A DNA stretch of 64,000 bases, from NCBI GenBank assembly GCA_050084515.1, contig CM114271.1:31310001-31374000 (forward strand). Reading direction: 5' to 3'. The position numbers and the translations under genes were made by a program. This document shows positions 10,961-23,235 of the stretch, in pieces. Every line of letters starts with the position of its first letter. Position 1 is the stretch's first letter. The notes below the pieces were generated by a model. That model worked only from the letters and a program-made list of their open reading frames with translations, had not been told where the DNA came from and did no database searches. The stretch comes from Blasia pusilla (lineage: Eukaryota > Marchantiophyta > Marchantiopsida > Blasiales).

Positions 10961-13297
10961 ATGAGTGCAAATAGTCTTCATTTTTTGCGTAATGCACGTG
11001 CCTATAATAGTGCTCTTCAATTGGCATCTACAGGGGCACAAGTGACAGAGCAACGAGGCGGTACAGGAAACTTCAGGATTCAAGGTGGTGTATATCATTC
11101 TATTGGACCTCTTCATGCTGAAAGTGGTGCTCCTCCACAATTTGCGCAAATTTATATTCATGATGATGAGCATCAGATGGAACATAGAAGAAGGATTATG
11201 AGTGGAGATTATCGGGATCAATTGAGGCCAGAGATCTTAAGGGGATTACAAGATATGTTACATGCCCATAATCCATATGTGGCTTTATTTCAAAATGTGG
11301 CTATTGATCCATGTAATTCTGACTTTCATATTGTTCTTAAGGGTAGTAAGCGAGGTCTCGATGCAAAACGATACACCTTGCCTGTTGCTTCAGAGATTGC
11401 AGCTATCTTGCCTGGAGATGGGAGTGAGCCAGTAGAAGGATGTTATATTATTGTTCGCTTACATGGAGGAGGGATTCGTCGTCTGTCAGACTTGAATGAA
11501 GCATATATCCCATTGCACTTTGTTTTGCTTTTTGTTTATGGTGAAGCAGGTTGGCATTCTGGGATACCTTTGCAAGGGCAACATGATCATAGAGATGATC
11601 CTCCGTTAAGAGGGTATGCTATGATGGATGAAGATAGAGATGATATTGTACAAGGAGAAATTCAAGGTGAGGTTACCACTTATGATGCGAGTTCAAAGAC
11701 GATTACTGCTTTACAATTTGCTTCATTCAGACTTCAAATGCGAGCTAACGCTATGGATAATAATCGGTTGTTGAGGTTTGGTCGTCTTACTCAAGAATAT
11801 ATGGTGGATATGTATGCGACTATCGAAATGCAACGGCTAACTTGGATATGATTGCATCAAAAAGAGTTGAGAGCTGATTTATACCAAGGGGTCAGAGATG
11901 CCATGACTCGGCATGATGTGAACGGTCAAGGCATAGGGAGACGTATTATCTTACCTTCGTCTTTCATAGGAGGACCCCGTCACATGCATCAATTGTACCA
12001 TGACGCTATGGCCATTGTGAGACATTTTGGGAAGCCTGACTACTTTTTGACAATGACTTGCAATCCTAAATGGCCGAGATTACCTCGCTCTCTTTGCATG
12101 GTCAATCAACGTCCGATCGTCTGACCTGGTTGTACGTGTTTTCCAACAAAAGAAGAAGGAATTGTTGAGACTTATATTGGATAAGCATATTTTGGGTCGA
12201 GTGGTAGGATGCATTCATGTGGTCGAGTTCCAAAAGAGAGGGCTACCACATGTGCATATCCTAATTATTCTTGCTTCCGAGGATAAGCCAAGGACAACCT
12301 CTGATTATGACGATAATATATCTGCTGAGATTCCGAATCCCATGACTCATCCTAGGCTACATTCTACTGTAAGAAATTGTATGATTCATGGTCCGTGTGG
12401 AGTAGTACATCCAACTGCACCTTGCACGGATAAAACGACAAAAAAATGTTCCAAAGGATACCCAATGCCGTTTGCAACAATGACAATGGAGAATGAGGAT
12501 GGATGTCCTATTTATAAGAGGTAATTCATTGGTTTTGTTGTTTATTTTGTCATTTGATGTTCTTCTATTAGTGTGCTATCTTTTTTCCCCAACTATTAAC
12601 ATACTTCTATATGTGTTTATGCAGGCGTGATAATGGCAGATTGATAAATAAGTCAAATCATGACTTTGATAATCGTTGGGTGGTTCCATACAATCCAATG
12701 GTATGTACTTTATTTGATTGTCATATCAATTTGGAGATAACAAATAGCATCTTGGCAGTAAAGTACTTTTATAAGTATGTGTACAAAGGATCTGATGCCA
12801 TATCATATACCTTGGCAAATACTACATCAGGAGAGGATACTATTGATGAGACATCATTATATCTTGATGCAAGGTATTTTGATCCCTTCTATCTTTCAAG
12901 ATCTCCCAATTTTTCCTAGGATATTATGTGGGAGTCTAACAATATTTATATTGTATGGTATGAAGGTACGTTTCTTCTTCAGAAGCATGTTGGCGAATCT
13001 TCAAGTTTAGTCTACATGCAGAGCAACCAAGTATTGTGAGATTGATTGTTCATCTTCCAGACAGTCAAATGGTATATTTTTATGGGCAAGATTCATTGGG
13101 TAATATTCTGGAACGAAGTAAGGAAACCACTCTTACTCAATGGTTTGCAGCAAATATTTTTTATTCGACTGCGCGACAATATCTTTATTTGGAGTTCCCT
13201 TCTCATTACTCTTGGAATAAGAAGCAATGGCATCCACAGAACGTCTTGTGAAAAGGATGTGGACATCCTATTGGACGTTTGTATATGACAAATCTAG
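10961..13297 (+). pseudogene. Helitron replication initiator (Rep/HUH endonuclease) region
   Basis: The segment to 11848 matches the Helitron-like N domain (RAYNSALQLAS, then PLHFVLLFVYGEAGWH), and continues after a TGA at 11849 (probably a former CGA) into QKELRADLYQG and the invariant HFGKPDYFLTMTCNPKWP. Two single-base deletions, just after KWP (about 12075) and near 12114, shift the frame. The HUH-type metal-binding pair is seen as RGLPHVHIL (His codons 12248-12250 and 12254-12256). The catalytic tyrosine block KYFYKYVYKG lies near 12760-12790 after an intron at 12521-12624. These enzymes nick and join the element ends during rolling-circle transposition. The key residues remain but the frame is broken. 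Confidence 0.85.
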
Positions 13298-13407
13298 GTA
13301 AACTTTCGATACTTTGTTAAGATACAATTATTAACGAAAAAATTGAGTTAATGTTAAAATCATATTCATGCTTCCTTCCTAATACTTTTTTTTTTCGCTA
13401 ATCCTAG

Positions 13408-15920
13408 CTGAAGGGGAGCGTCATTGGTTACGATTACTTCTCCATCATGTGAAAGGAGCTCAATCATATCAAGATTTGAGAACCATCGATGGTGTAGTTT
13501 ATCCTACCTTCAAAGAGACCGCTATTCAGATGGGACTTTTGGAGGACGAGAGAGAGATCTTTTCTTGCTTTGAAGAGACGGTTGTCATTCGTACTGGCTA
13601 TTCATTATGTCTACTCTTTGCCATTTGTCTTCTATATAATACACCTTCCCTTCTGGCTATGGTGTGGGAACATTTTTTGGTTCCATTGACAGAAGATCTT
13701 CTACATCAAAGGCGTGAGGTAATATGCATGGCTTTTGTTGAGTCAATTTTTTTCTTATTTCTCTTACGAATATTTTAGGTACTTTATTTACATTTTAACT
13801 TCTATATTTGTTGCTTGTAATAGAGAATTGGTATTCCGACCCTTCCATTGGATGTTCATATTATTAATCTTGCGTTATTGGAGGTCCATTACCATCTTCA
13901 AGATCATGGTAAAAGTATGGCGGACTTCCCTGACATGCCTCAACCAAATTTCCAAACTCGTGATTTATCTATTTCGCGTCTAGAAGAAGAAGAGCTCTCC
14001 TACGATCATGATATTCTTTGTGAACGTGTAAGAGCAGGAGAGATGTCTTTAAATGATGGACAACGCGCGATTTGGGAAGTTATTTGTAATGCTTTTCGCG
14101 ATATCTTACATGATGCGCCACCTTCTGTAAGTGGATATTATATATAGTATATTTTATTATTAATTTCTTACACTTTTTATTTATTTAAGTTTTCTTTTAA
14201 AGTGCTTTTCTGTAACGAAAATTATGGATTTTTCAGGCAAAACTTTTCTTTATCGATGGTCTTGGCGAAACAGGAAAAACATTTTTGTACAACCTTCTTC
14301 TTGCAATGGTACGGAGCGAGGGTCATATAGCTCTTGCAGTTGCATCTTCGGGGATTGCCGCTTTATTATTGGATGGAGGTAAATCTTGCTCATTCTCGAT
14401 TCAAGATTCCTATCCAAGTACATGAAAGTTCCACTTGCAAGTAAGTCTAGATTTAAGATTTATTTTCCTTTTATGGCATGCATATTATTGTTTTATTTTT
14501 TGATTATCCTTCATAAATGTTCCTCAGATATTGTTTTGTTATCAATTTTCCAGCCTATCGGTCAATAGTCATATGGCCCGCCTTATACAAAAGGCGAAGT
14601 TGATCGTGTGGGATGAAGCTCCTATGACCCATCGTCACGCATTTGAGGCTGTTAATCGTACTTTCCAAGATATCATGGGTTTGATGGATCCTCGATTACG
14701 AGATTTGCCTTTTGGGGGGAAAATCGTTTTATTTGGTGGTGACTTCCGACAACTTCTTCCAGTTGTTCGTCGTGGAGATCGTGCCACAGTTGTGCGTGCA
14801 ACACTTAGGAGATCTCCTATTTGGTTTGACGTGAGATTATTGAAACTCACTACCAACATGAGAGTCAATACTGTACAAGGTATTAAAGAATAAACCTAAT
14901 ATTTCACCTTTTTCATTTCATGTGGTTTTTGTTTATTTTTAATATTTACTAATTTCTTTATCTTATATTTATTATCAGGATATGCACGAGAAGAGCAAGA
15001 AGCCTTTGCAAAGTGGTTATTAGAGGTAGGAGAGGGTTGTGTACCGTTACATTTGGACCTTGGAGAGGATTTTAAACAAGTTCCGGATGCGATAATTGTT
15101 AAAACCACAAGGATCAATGATTTCATTGACATTGTTTATGGACACGATGTTCATAAGTGGAGTGATATTGATTTCTTGAGGGGTACATCCATTTTGTCAA
15201 CCAAGAATACTACTGTGGATATTATAAACGGAGAAATCATGTCTCGATTTCCAAGAGAGGTAATATTCATATTCTTGAATATCATTATTCTATTTTGAAT
15301 GTTCTACTGCTACATTTTTCTATGATCTCTCTTATTATTAATGATTTATTTTGTTTTTGCAGGAGCATACTTTCTTGAGTGCTGATTCTGTTTCCGACGA
15401 TGAGATGAGACTTGTTTATCCAACAGAATTTTTGAATACATGTTTACCATCTGGATTGCCACCTCATTGTTTGACTTTGAAGATTTGAGCTCCAATAATG
15501 CTATTACGGAATATGAATGGAACCAAGGGACAAGCAAACGGGACTCGACTGGTGATAGCTGGCTTTAGTCGACATCTTATAGATGCAACAATTATCACGG
15601 GAAAAAACATTGGAGCTCGAGTTTTCATTCCACGCATTCCATTGATTGCTTCTGATTCCGGCCTACCTTTTGATTTACGACGATTTCAATTTCCTATCCG
15701 TCCTGCTTTTGCAATGACTATTAATAAGTCTCAACGTCAAACATTAGATAGAGTTGGTATTTACTTGCCCAATCCAATATTTTCTCATGGGCAATTGTAT
15801 GCTGCATTGTCAAGAGTTGGCTCGAGGAATTCTATTCATATTATGACAGATAATGAAAATGCTACTAACAAAATAGGTATTTATACTAGAAATGTTATAT
15901 ATAATGAAGTATTAAATTAA
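13408..15920 (+). pseudogene. Helitron Pif1-type helicase domain
   Basis: After an intron (13298-13407) the protein resumes with AEGERHWLRLLLHHVKGA, a standard Helitron linker. Walker A appears as GLGETGKT (14250-14280), slightly off the usual GPGGTGKT. Walker B is WDEAPM near 14611, followed by LFGGDFRQLLPVV. The C-terminal helicase motifs INKSQRQTLDRVGIYL and YAALSRV (15720-15830) close the domain. Further introns by consensus are 13719-13823, 14127-14236, 14441-14553, 14880-14978 and 15260-15362. A one-base shift after GGKS (about 14380) and a TGA at 15486 (LKI*API, probably a former CGA) disable it. The helicase would unwind DNA during rolling-circle transposition. Confidence 0.87.
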
Positions 15921-16041
15921 ATTAAAATAACATTATATATGTGAAATTTTATATTGACCCGCATTTTTTAAATTTTGTAATGCTTCACTAATTTATATTC
16001 ATTTATTAGTATGATTAATTTTACATATATGCTAAATTTTG

Positions 16042-16073
16042 ATGCCGGTGCATCGCACGGGCATTCCTATTAG
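16042..16073 (+). terminator. Helitron 3' subterminal hairpin
   Basis: GCCGGTGC-ATC-GCACGGGC (16044-16062) forms an 8-bp stem with one mismatch and lies about 120 bases after the helicase stop. Plant Helitrons carry such a GC-rich hairpin roughly 10 bases before their CTRR end. Here the following bases are ATTCCTATTAG, so the canonical end is altered or uses a variant, and the exact terminus is uncertain. Confidence 0.6.
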
Positions 16074-16080
16074 TAGTTTC

Positions 16081-17513
16081 AAAAGAAGAAGACGAGGGGA
16101 TAATAATGTCATGCATATTTGGAGATAAATCCTTAAAACTTTCGTGCATCCACTTAAATAAATATCTTAGAGTGAACTTCACTGTAGATGTTAAGAATGC
16201 TGGTGCGATGCACCAGCGTCCAATTGTATAATGATAAACAATATTGCATGAAAAAAACTGGAAAAATGACCTACACTCATCTCTACCTCTCCGAGATCCG
16301 AGTGCGTTGCATTTTAGCCCTCCTGGCTGACGCTCATCTCTACCTCTCCGAGATTGCGTGGGACTTACCCGATTGCCCTACAGGCAGCTCATCTCTACCT
16401 CTCTGAGATCTGACGGCGCACGATTTCGTGGGACATACCCGATCGCCCTTCCTGTAGGGTGTGACCGCGCACGATTGCCTCAGACAGATCCTAGCGTAGC
16501 AAACAACTGCCTCAGACATATCCAAGCACAACGAAAATCACAGGAGCCGGCCCACGAGGTGCGCGCAATTGCGTTGGACAGACCTGAGCTAAGCAAAAAT
16601 CATAGCATGCAACCTATAAGTAACGCGTGACCGCCTCAAACAGGCCTAAACTTGGTGATTTTCGTAGGAACTGCCTCAACGCCTCCACATCCACTCCGCC
16701 AGGAGACGATCATGAAACCTCTTCAACAGCGCCCACCTAACCTAGCCAACCTTCCGCCATCTCCATCTTGTTCACGACTTGTATGTAGTTTGTCTTAGTC
16801 CCTTGCTGTGTGTTTCTCACTCGATGCGCCGCCCCGCGGGGGGCTAAATTTCTCGAGAGAAAGACACGCGATGCCTTTCTCCCAAGAATCATAGCGCGGC
16901 CTACTTTTGAAGCACGAAGTGTCAAAGCTCGTGATGGGTGTCGGCGCTCGTTTAGGCCATTGCGCCGTGGCTACATCAACATGTGCTAGCCGCGTTCACA
17001 GATTCGCCATCGCTGGCCATATCAAGGAGAGGGAAGAGTTAAGCTTGCATTTTCAATTCTTCTGCCTATGGGTCGCTGCTCAATCAAGCACATAGAGCCA
17101 CTTTGGAGCGCACATGTACAATTTGTGAGACGCTCGTTAGAAGTGCAGCATCAGTTTCCAGGTTGGAATTGCATAGAACAAGGCGTTGGAAATCTGAGCA
17201 AGTGGACTCTTGAATACTAAAAATTGAGCCGCGTCAAATCCCCTTCAAGGTGACCCAACCCCAAATTGAATTCATGGACGATTAGCACTTTGGTAGTAGC
17301 AGCTGGAAAATCTTTGCACGAGCTGTGGGTTTCAGATTTGCGAGTTGTTGAGGATCTGCACGAATATTTCCTGCTCGGGGAAAGTGAGTGTTGTGAAATT
17401 CACAACAGAGGCTGAATTTCTGCAATTATGCCTTGATAGAGGATGCAAAAATCCAATCTTTATGGCTGTACTTTGGTTGTGGGCGTTGTCTCATAGTTGA
17501 CGCTCAATTTCCG
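16081..17513. other. Spacer with short repeats
   Basis: No gene is recognised. At 16199-16217 there is a perfect 8-bp hairpin (GCTGGTGC-GAT-GCACCAGC), similar in reverse orientation to the Helitron hairpin at 16044. A 22-base block CTCATCTCTACCTCTCCGAG is repeated three times at about 16277, 16332 and 16388, spaced about 55 bp. The segment 16400-17000 is richer in GC than its surroundings but shows no coding domains. Confidence 0.5.
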
Positions 17514-17830
17514 CGCTTTTGCAATTTGTGTAGTCACCAGATTTGCTCCTTACAAAGAACTCACTAGATCCACGCGTTGCTGAAGATTTGCAAGAATATT
17601 CCCTCCTCGGGGAAAGTGAGCGTTGATTCACAACAGACGCTACATTTCTGCAATTTGTGTAGTCACCAGATTTGCTCCTTACAAAGAACTCACTAGATCC
17701 GCGCGTTGCTGAAGATTTGCGAGAATATTCCCTCCTCGAGGAAAGTGAGCGTTGATTCACAACAGACGTTGCATTTCTGCTATCTGTGTAGTCACCAGAT
17801 TTTCTTCTTATGAAAAACTCACCCAATTCA
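17514..17830 (-). repeat. 129-bp tandem repeat, open on the minus strand
   Basis: Units begin at about 17521, 17650 and 17779 (period 129 bp, 43 codons) and share TGTAGTCACCAGATTTGCTC and ATATTCCCTCCTCG blocks. A more diverged partial unit lies just upstream, about 17380-17450. Because the period is a multiple of three, the minus strand stays open from 17850 to 17491, giving repeated SSEFFVRSKSGDYTNC peptides. No family is recognised and there is no supporting start context or splice pattern, so I treat it as a minisatellite. Confidence 0.75.
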
Positions 17831-19389
17831 GAATGATTGAAACCTATCAACGAAAGTTAACTAAAGTATCTTCGAGAGAGATTATGTGCCAATGCATTTG
17901 CCCCTACACACAGCGCAACCTAGGATCGGCTTCTGCCTCGTATTTTTTAGAGAACACAAAAGCTATGGGAAAGGGAGATTTACTTACCGCGATGGGGAAC
18001 GAATCGAGATGAGGAGACTACAATAACATTAGCAGATTTGAAGCTCCCAGTTGCAGATTTGCTGCTAAGATTCAAGATTCGACACGGCAATGACTACACA
18101 TTCAAAATTCATCGTGGCTGCAGTTAAGTGACGCACTCGACTTTCGGACCTTCCTCCCCCTACTCAATCTTCCTGCTTCACTAGTCAATCTTCCTCCCAC
18201 ACAAATAGTGGCCCACCTTCTCCAAAGTAGAAAAGAGAAGGAGAGCTCACATTCAAAAGCCTCAAGTTTGTTTAGTGCATGCAGGTGTCTCAAAGTAAGA
18301 GGTCTACATACGTCTTACTGCACGTGTCTCAAGGTAAAAGGTGCTCAGTGCGCATAAAGATGCTCAAGATGCAATGTCACTCTAGACAAGTCAGATCAAT
18401 TTATTAAAGGCAACCCCAAGTAGCAGATTTGATTCTACCGAAATATATTCCCTTACAATACTTTTTAAACCAAAGGCTTCACTTCTTATAGTGAGAAATT
18501 TTTCTTGTAATTCCCCTTTTAGTAACCCCCCATATTCAGTTAATAGTGTAGATTCAATTAGAATGCCATGGGGCCATCACTTGTGTCCGGACATGATCCA
18601 CAATCTTATATTTTTAAAAGAACATGGATTTGCAAAGTATTGATTTGTTGATACAATTCTTTCTCTCAAAAGAGAGTTCTTTTGGGAATATTTAGAAGAA
18701 AGCCTTAATCAAACTAAAGGTGATAAAAATTCCAAATTAGATTAATTGTGGTTAGTTTATTCAACTATTTTTTGTGAATACCAAATGTATCTTCTCGTGT
18801 GCCTATAGGCTAGACCGGAAGTTTGGTGTAAGCTAGGCAATGCAAGAGAACATCCTCATAGGCAACTCACTTGCTTGATAGGATGAAGTCAATCCGTGAT
18901 GCAAGTGAACTACCTCCATTTCAAGCCCTACAAATTGAACTGGACATCTCACATTAGCTTCCTCCCTTGTAAGTGGAACTTGTGGTAGGCCCATCCTTAT
19001 TCATTTTGCAAGATTTTTGAATCCCACTCTTGTCCCCGACTAATGAGAGCTTGGATCTAACGTGGAGTGATCCCATGCTCCTGGAAGAGTGGCATAAAGC
19101 CTAAGTTATCTAAATACTTGATCTGACTCTCTATTGGCTATGTGAACCTTGGACGGACTTCCTCTTGTTGTGTATTAATGTCCTTCAATATCATAATTGC
19201 AAAATCCAAGTATGTTTCCGGAACCTGAGAATCAAAAGTTAGATCATAACAAAGTAGAAACATGTACTGTACGTCACATCTGAGTAGCTGATAGGCCGAG
19301 ATCTATCGTGGATAGGGCATAAGAGCCACCGGACTATCTTGAGTTTTACTTTGTCCCACGGTGTCGGATGAGGTTGAGGATAGGTCCAT
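17831..19389. other. Unassigned spacer with a dispersed repeat fragment
   Basis: No coding region is supported. At 18473-18560 a fragment containing GCTTCACTTCTTATAG, CCCCTTTTAGTAA and CCCCCCAT followed by TAGTGTAGATTC matches 63187-63270 near the other end of the window. The two are probably copies of one repeat family. Confidence 0.5.
18473..18560 (+). repeat. Dispersed repeat D, copy 1
   Basis: Shares GCTTCACTTCTTATAG, TTCCCCTTTTAGTAA and a CCCCCAT block before AATAGTRTAGATTC with 63187-63270 in the same orientation. The family is not identified. Confidence 0.6.
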
Positions 19390-19394
19390 TGTGT

Positions 19395-19660
19395 TAGGAA
19401 TGTTGTTTTTGACAACTTCCATGTTGAGGTCTTTCACAGTCAGGTGACTTGTTGACCAGGTCACCCGCCCCTGGTAAACTGTGCGCGCAGGTTACCAAGG
19501 GGATGGCTATTTTAGGGGAAGAGCCTTTTGGCTCTTCCCAATCCTATATAAGAGAGGAAGATGGCTTTCCTAAGCCATCTTTCTCATGTTGGGTCGTTGG
19601 AGCACCTCTCTTGTATGTGTGTGAGATAGGACTAGGGTGCTAGCGTCCGGATTCCTTGAT
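19395..19660 (+). promoter_or_regulatory. Promoter-like, LTR-like segment upstream of element 1
   Basis: Starts near TGTTAGGAATGTTG, a common style of LTR 5' end. It contains a CTATATAAGAGAGG TATA box at about 19545, followed by a C/T-rich leader. The position upstream of the gag of element 1 suggests a 5' LTR promoter, but I found no matching 3' copy downstream of 29.1 kb, so the assignment is weak. Confidence 0.35.
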
Positions 19661-20905
19661 AGCACAGGGGGGACGAGGCTTGATATGTCAATGTAGATTG
19701 GGGAGTGGAGTTTTAGGCCAGGTGTGCCACTTTTACTTCTCTTTATTTTTACATGAGAAAGATGTCAGGGGGCTAGTGGGAATTCGTTGTTTGCAGGTAG
19801 GCAAGCGAGTTGCCTTGGTCAAGAGTCCCTAGAGACGCGTGTGTTGCGGGTGTTGGTCATTTTCCTGTTCGGAAGGCCATGGGCGGAAGCACTGTCCATT
19901 TTTCTCAAATTTTTGCTGGTGCGGATTGACAAGGGACAGCAGTTGAATGTAGCAGGAAGTGTGGCGTCGGGTGTACGCGAGTGAGGGGTCGGGAAAGAGC
20001 AAAAGGCGGCCGGGACGTAGAGGCGGCCGGAAATTAGGTCACGAACGGGCGGACGATGGGCGCGGACGGGCGGCGACAAGCACGGACGGCCCGCTTTCCC
20101 CCTTCCCCCCCTTTCCCCCCTGCCTGAGGTGGGAGGCGCGCATAGGGCTTCGTGCACCCCCCCCTCCTCCATTTAGGTGACGTGGTAACGGTAGGACCGG
20201 ACGTGGTGGAAGCTTAAGGTGGTGACAAGGCTACCAAGTGGGGGTGGATGTGGTGGAGCGGACTACGTGGAAGGAGTGGAGCCAGACCAGGTTGAGTCAA
20301 GTTACAGACCGCATGTGGGAATAGGCGGAGAGGTTTGTGCGATATGATATTTTTGGGCGTGACGGGGATTTGCGAGAGTTGACGATGGAGTGTCAATGCA
20401 CATGATGCTAATGGGTTGTCTGCATCTGTTGACGGGAGGATCGAATTGATGCGCGAGGAGATGTTTGTGCTTCGGAGGTTATCGTGGCATATGGAAGAGT
20501 GCGTGTTGACGGTGCCGTAGGTTGGAGGGCGTGATCAAGTTACCCATTCGAGTCCCTTTTCCTGCACTTTTCGTGTCTGATTGAGAGTGTTGGGTATCGG
20601 ATAGAAGTTGGTGCTAGGTGGGTGCAATGATGGTGAGGAGTGTAGATTCTTTTCATGTATAGCATGTTGATGGATATACGGCGGTTTCCGCGTAGGGGTC
20701 GCATATATGACCCGAGAGTGTCGCTAGGTTAGATGAGTTAGTTGGGAGGCTCATGGTGAGCCCGAGTGTTGAGTTTACGTGAGGCCCGGTGTGTCATCAT
20801 GGGATTGACATTAGTATAGGTGAGCTAGTGAGGAGTGTGGGAGACTCTCGGTGAGTCTGACTGCTTGAGCGGATGAGACAGGGTTGTCATCACGACGTTC
20901 TTCTA
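19661..20905. other. Probable untranslated leader of element 1
   Basis: About 1.2 kb without a supported gene between the promoter-like segment and the first gag codons. It includes a C-rich tract around 20095-20165. Element 2 also has a leader of more than 1 kb between its 5' LTR and gag, which supports calling this a leader. No tRNA primer-binding site could be identified. Confidence 0.4.
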
Positions 20906-22020
20906 GGATTTGGAAGAACGGGGTAGTGTGAGCACTAGTAGTGGAGTTACACGGAGTGGAGTGAGATACCAAGGAGTTACGAATGAGGAGCTACCTCGAC
21001 ATCCATCTGTGGCTGGATCGTCATCACTAGACACTAGGTCTGGTGACGAGATTGCAGAGGGAGGCAGTATCACTTGGCAGGAGATGGACGACATGGGCCA
21101 TCGAGGCATGCGTTGTTTCTTGGGTGCAGTGGGCCCCATCGACTTAGATGATTTTATCCAGGAGTTCGACACGTGGTACGACTTCCAAGAGATACGGACC
21201 CCGACACGGTTCAATCCTTTCATGGCATGGAAGGGGTTGTTCCAGCACTTGGAGGATCCTCCGATGGATGACTACATGGAGTTTTGATCACTATATTTGG
21301 TACAGATCGATGCTTGGAGGATGTATTGGGCTCCTGGGTATGTATCCACTAGTGGTCGTGAGGCATATGATGGGATCGTGAGAGGAGAGAGACCCACACC
21401 ATCAGCCCGGAGACTAGATGGAGAGGAGGGCAGTGAGACAGGCGATGTGGCAGTGACCTTTGGTGGTAGAGGGCCACCCAGCTTCAGCCCCACATTGGAG
21501 TTCTTCCGACAGTTGGGGAAGAGCTACGAGGGCGTACGCACCCACAAGCTGAAGAGTCTACATGATTTTCAGCGACGATCGGGTGACAGTCTGAGAGAGG
21601 CATTCACGCGCATGAGGAGGCTGATCATTGCTACGTATGGAGTGACTGAGGTGCAATTAGTTCAGTATTGGTAGGGGGTTCTGGATCGAGAACTATGGAG
21701 GAGAGTCCAAGATGCGCTGCTGATTCACACAGCAAAACCCACATTAAAGGTGGTCTTTGAGTTGTCTGAGCGTGTTGAGCTCAACATGAATGAGGAGCAG
21801 GTAGTGACCGCTGGATTTTCTCAAGAGTCGACGGGTCCATGAGCGACGGTGACCCCATAGGTGCCATAGCCAGCACGAGTACCACGGGAGCGGGCCCGTG
21901 TGCCCAGAGAGCAGGGCGGGTACGTGAGCCTATGAGGCAACGACCCGTTGTCGTGTCGAGAGCCTTTCTTCGAGTAAGGGCAGGCCTTCTAGCTACGGCA
22001 GACGCGGTTGATGCAAGATG
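20906..22020 (+). pseudogene. Element 1 gag, N-terminal part
   Basis: Capsid-like region recognised by comparison with element 2: LDDFIQEFDTWYDF and MAWKGLFQHLEDPP near 21145-21265 match LEDFVQEFDTWCDM and LAWKGLFQHLEGPP there. Farther on, KLKSLHDFQRRSGDSLREAF (21550-21605) is the conserved retrotransposon gag block. A TGA near 21285, a TAG near 21672 and later stops and frame changes break the frame. Gag would form the cytoplasmic virus-like particle. The C-terminal nucleocapsid part is displaced to 23.24 kb by an insertion. Confidence 0.75.
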
Positions 22021-23235
22021 AACTCTCTGAGAAGATCTCCTTTTTCAATATAAAATTATTATGTACACTCTCCATTCTCTCACGACAGGTATCACAAATG
22101 GAAGTGCCGAGGCGATCACTTCTTCGTAACATCGGACCCCGAAATTCCTAACTATAAAATCCCTATAAACTATTTTACGCTTGTATAGGAGGAAGATAGC
22201 ACAACTAGTGTTAAACCCTATTTGAGCAGGCCTATTGACGTCCATGGATTGCTATATAAGGACATACAAAGTACAATCCCATGTCCTTCCATATGTGACA
22301 ATAGGAAGGATCACCGGAGTTGGAGATTGAATGACGTGGTCCATGAACGCCTACCCAAAGTGATAAACTAAATAGCGAGTGAACGAGTGCCTATCTACAA
22401 AGAGTATCTTGACATGGTATGGATTAAGGAAAGGAAAGTCAGGCACAACTTGTGCTCCACCCCTATCCATGTTTGACAAACATTCTCTACTCTCCTCAAG
22501 AATGGGTTTTGGCGGAGTTATTTTCCCAAGAGGGGTAATCCACTCTCATTGGGGAAGTAACGAGCCAAAACATTCACTATATTAGTATGACTAAGCTCCT
22601 CTAAGGTGACAAACCTCTCATCTCCACACACACACCACACTCTAGAAACTTCTCGAAGAATAGACCATGGTCAAGTTACTCTCCCAAGAGGGGTGATCCA
22701 CTCTTATTGGAAGAGCAAGCAATCCTAAAATCATACACTCAAGAGTGACATGAAAGACTCAAGATGTGGAATAGAAGGTGATGAACCCTTGAAGGTCCCT
22801 CCTCTTTATATACTCACAAGAGACCCACAAAAGTACGAAATAGAGCTAATCTTATCTTGTGCCACATGGCTTCCTCTCAAGGCTTAGCCAATCATATTTT
22901 GACACAAGTAGATTTCCTCTTATCTCTTCCAAAATATCCTCTTTACCCACTTGAAATTTTCCAAATTACCCCAACTAACCTAGCCACCAACCAAGCCTAC
23001 TTTTGCTTTTCATTAAAGCACCAACCTCACTACTTTACTTTTATAAAGTCATCTTTTATTTATTACCTCTTTTCTAAAGTTTGGCCCGCATAAAAGAGGC
23101 ACCATAAAGAGGTTTAAACATGGGGATTTCCTTTCCCTAAGCTAATTTACTTAACACAAATAAAACTCTATCTAACACTTAACAAGGAAGGAGTTTACAC
23201 ACTGGCTGATTTTACTATACGACACCGTACCTACA
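22021..23235. mobile_element. About 1.2-kb foreign insertion inside element 1 gag
   Basis: Element 2 has no counterpart to this stretch: its gag runs from the capsid block to the zinc knuckles without it. The insertion is AT-richer than the flanking gag and non-coding. It contains a TATATAC motif near 22806 and a diverged internal repeat of CCCAAGAGGGGTRATCCACTC (about 22528 and 22684). A solo LTR or non-autonomous LTR element is plausible. I could not define target-site duplications, so the ends are approximate to within some tens of bases. Confidence 0.6.

Larger units (their letters stand above)
7600..16080 (+). mobile_element. Inactivated autonomous Helitron
   Basis: The region encodes, in order on the plus strand, the Helitron N-terminal region, a Rep (HUH) endonuclease core and a Pif1-family helicase, split by several short GT-AG introns as in plant Helitrons. 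In-frame stops and single-base frameshifts make it non-functional as read. At 16044-16062 there is an imperfect hairpin of the type found just inside Helitron 3' ends, followed about 10 bases later by CTATTAGTAG. The 5' TC end could not be fixed; the coding region begins at about 7615. The right boundary near 16070-16080 is approximate. Confidence 0.85.
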
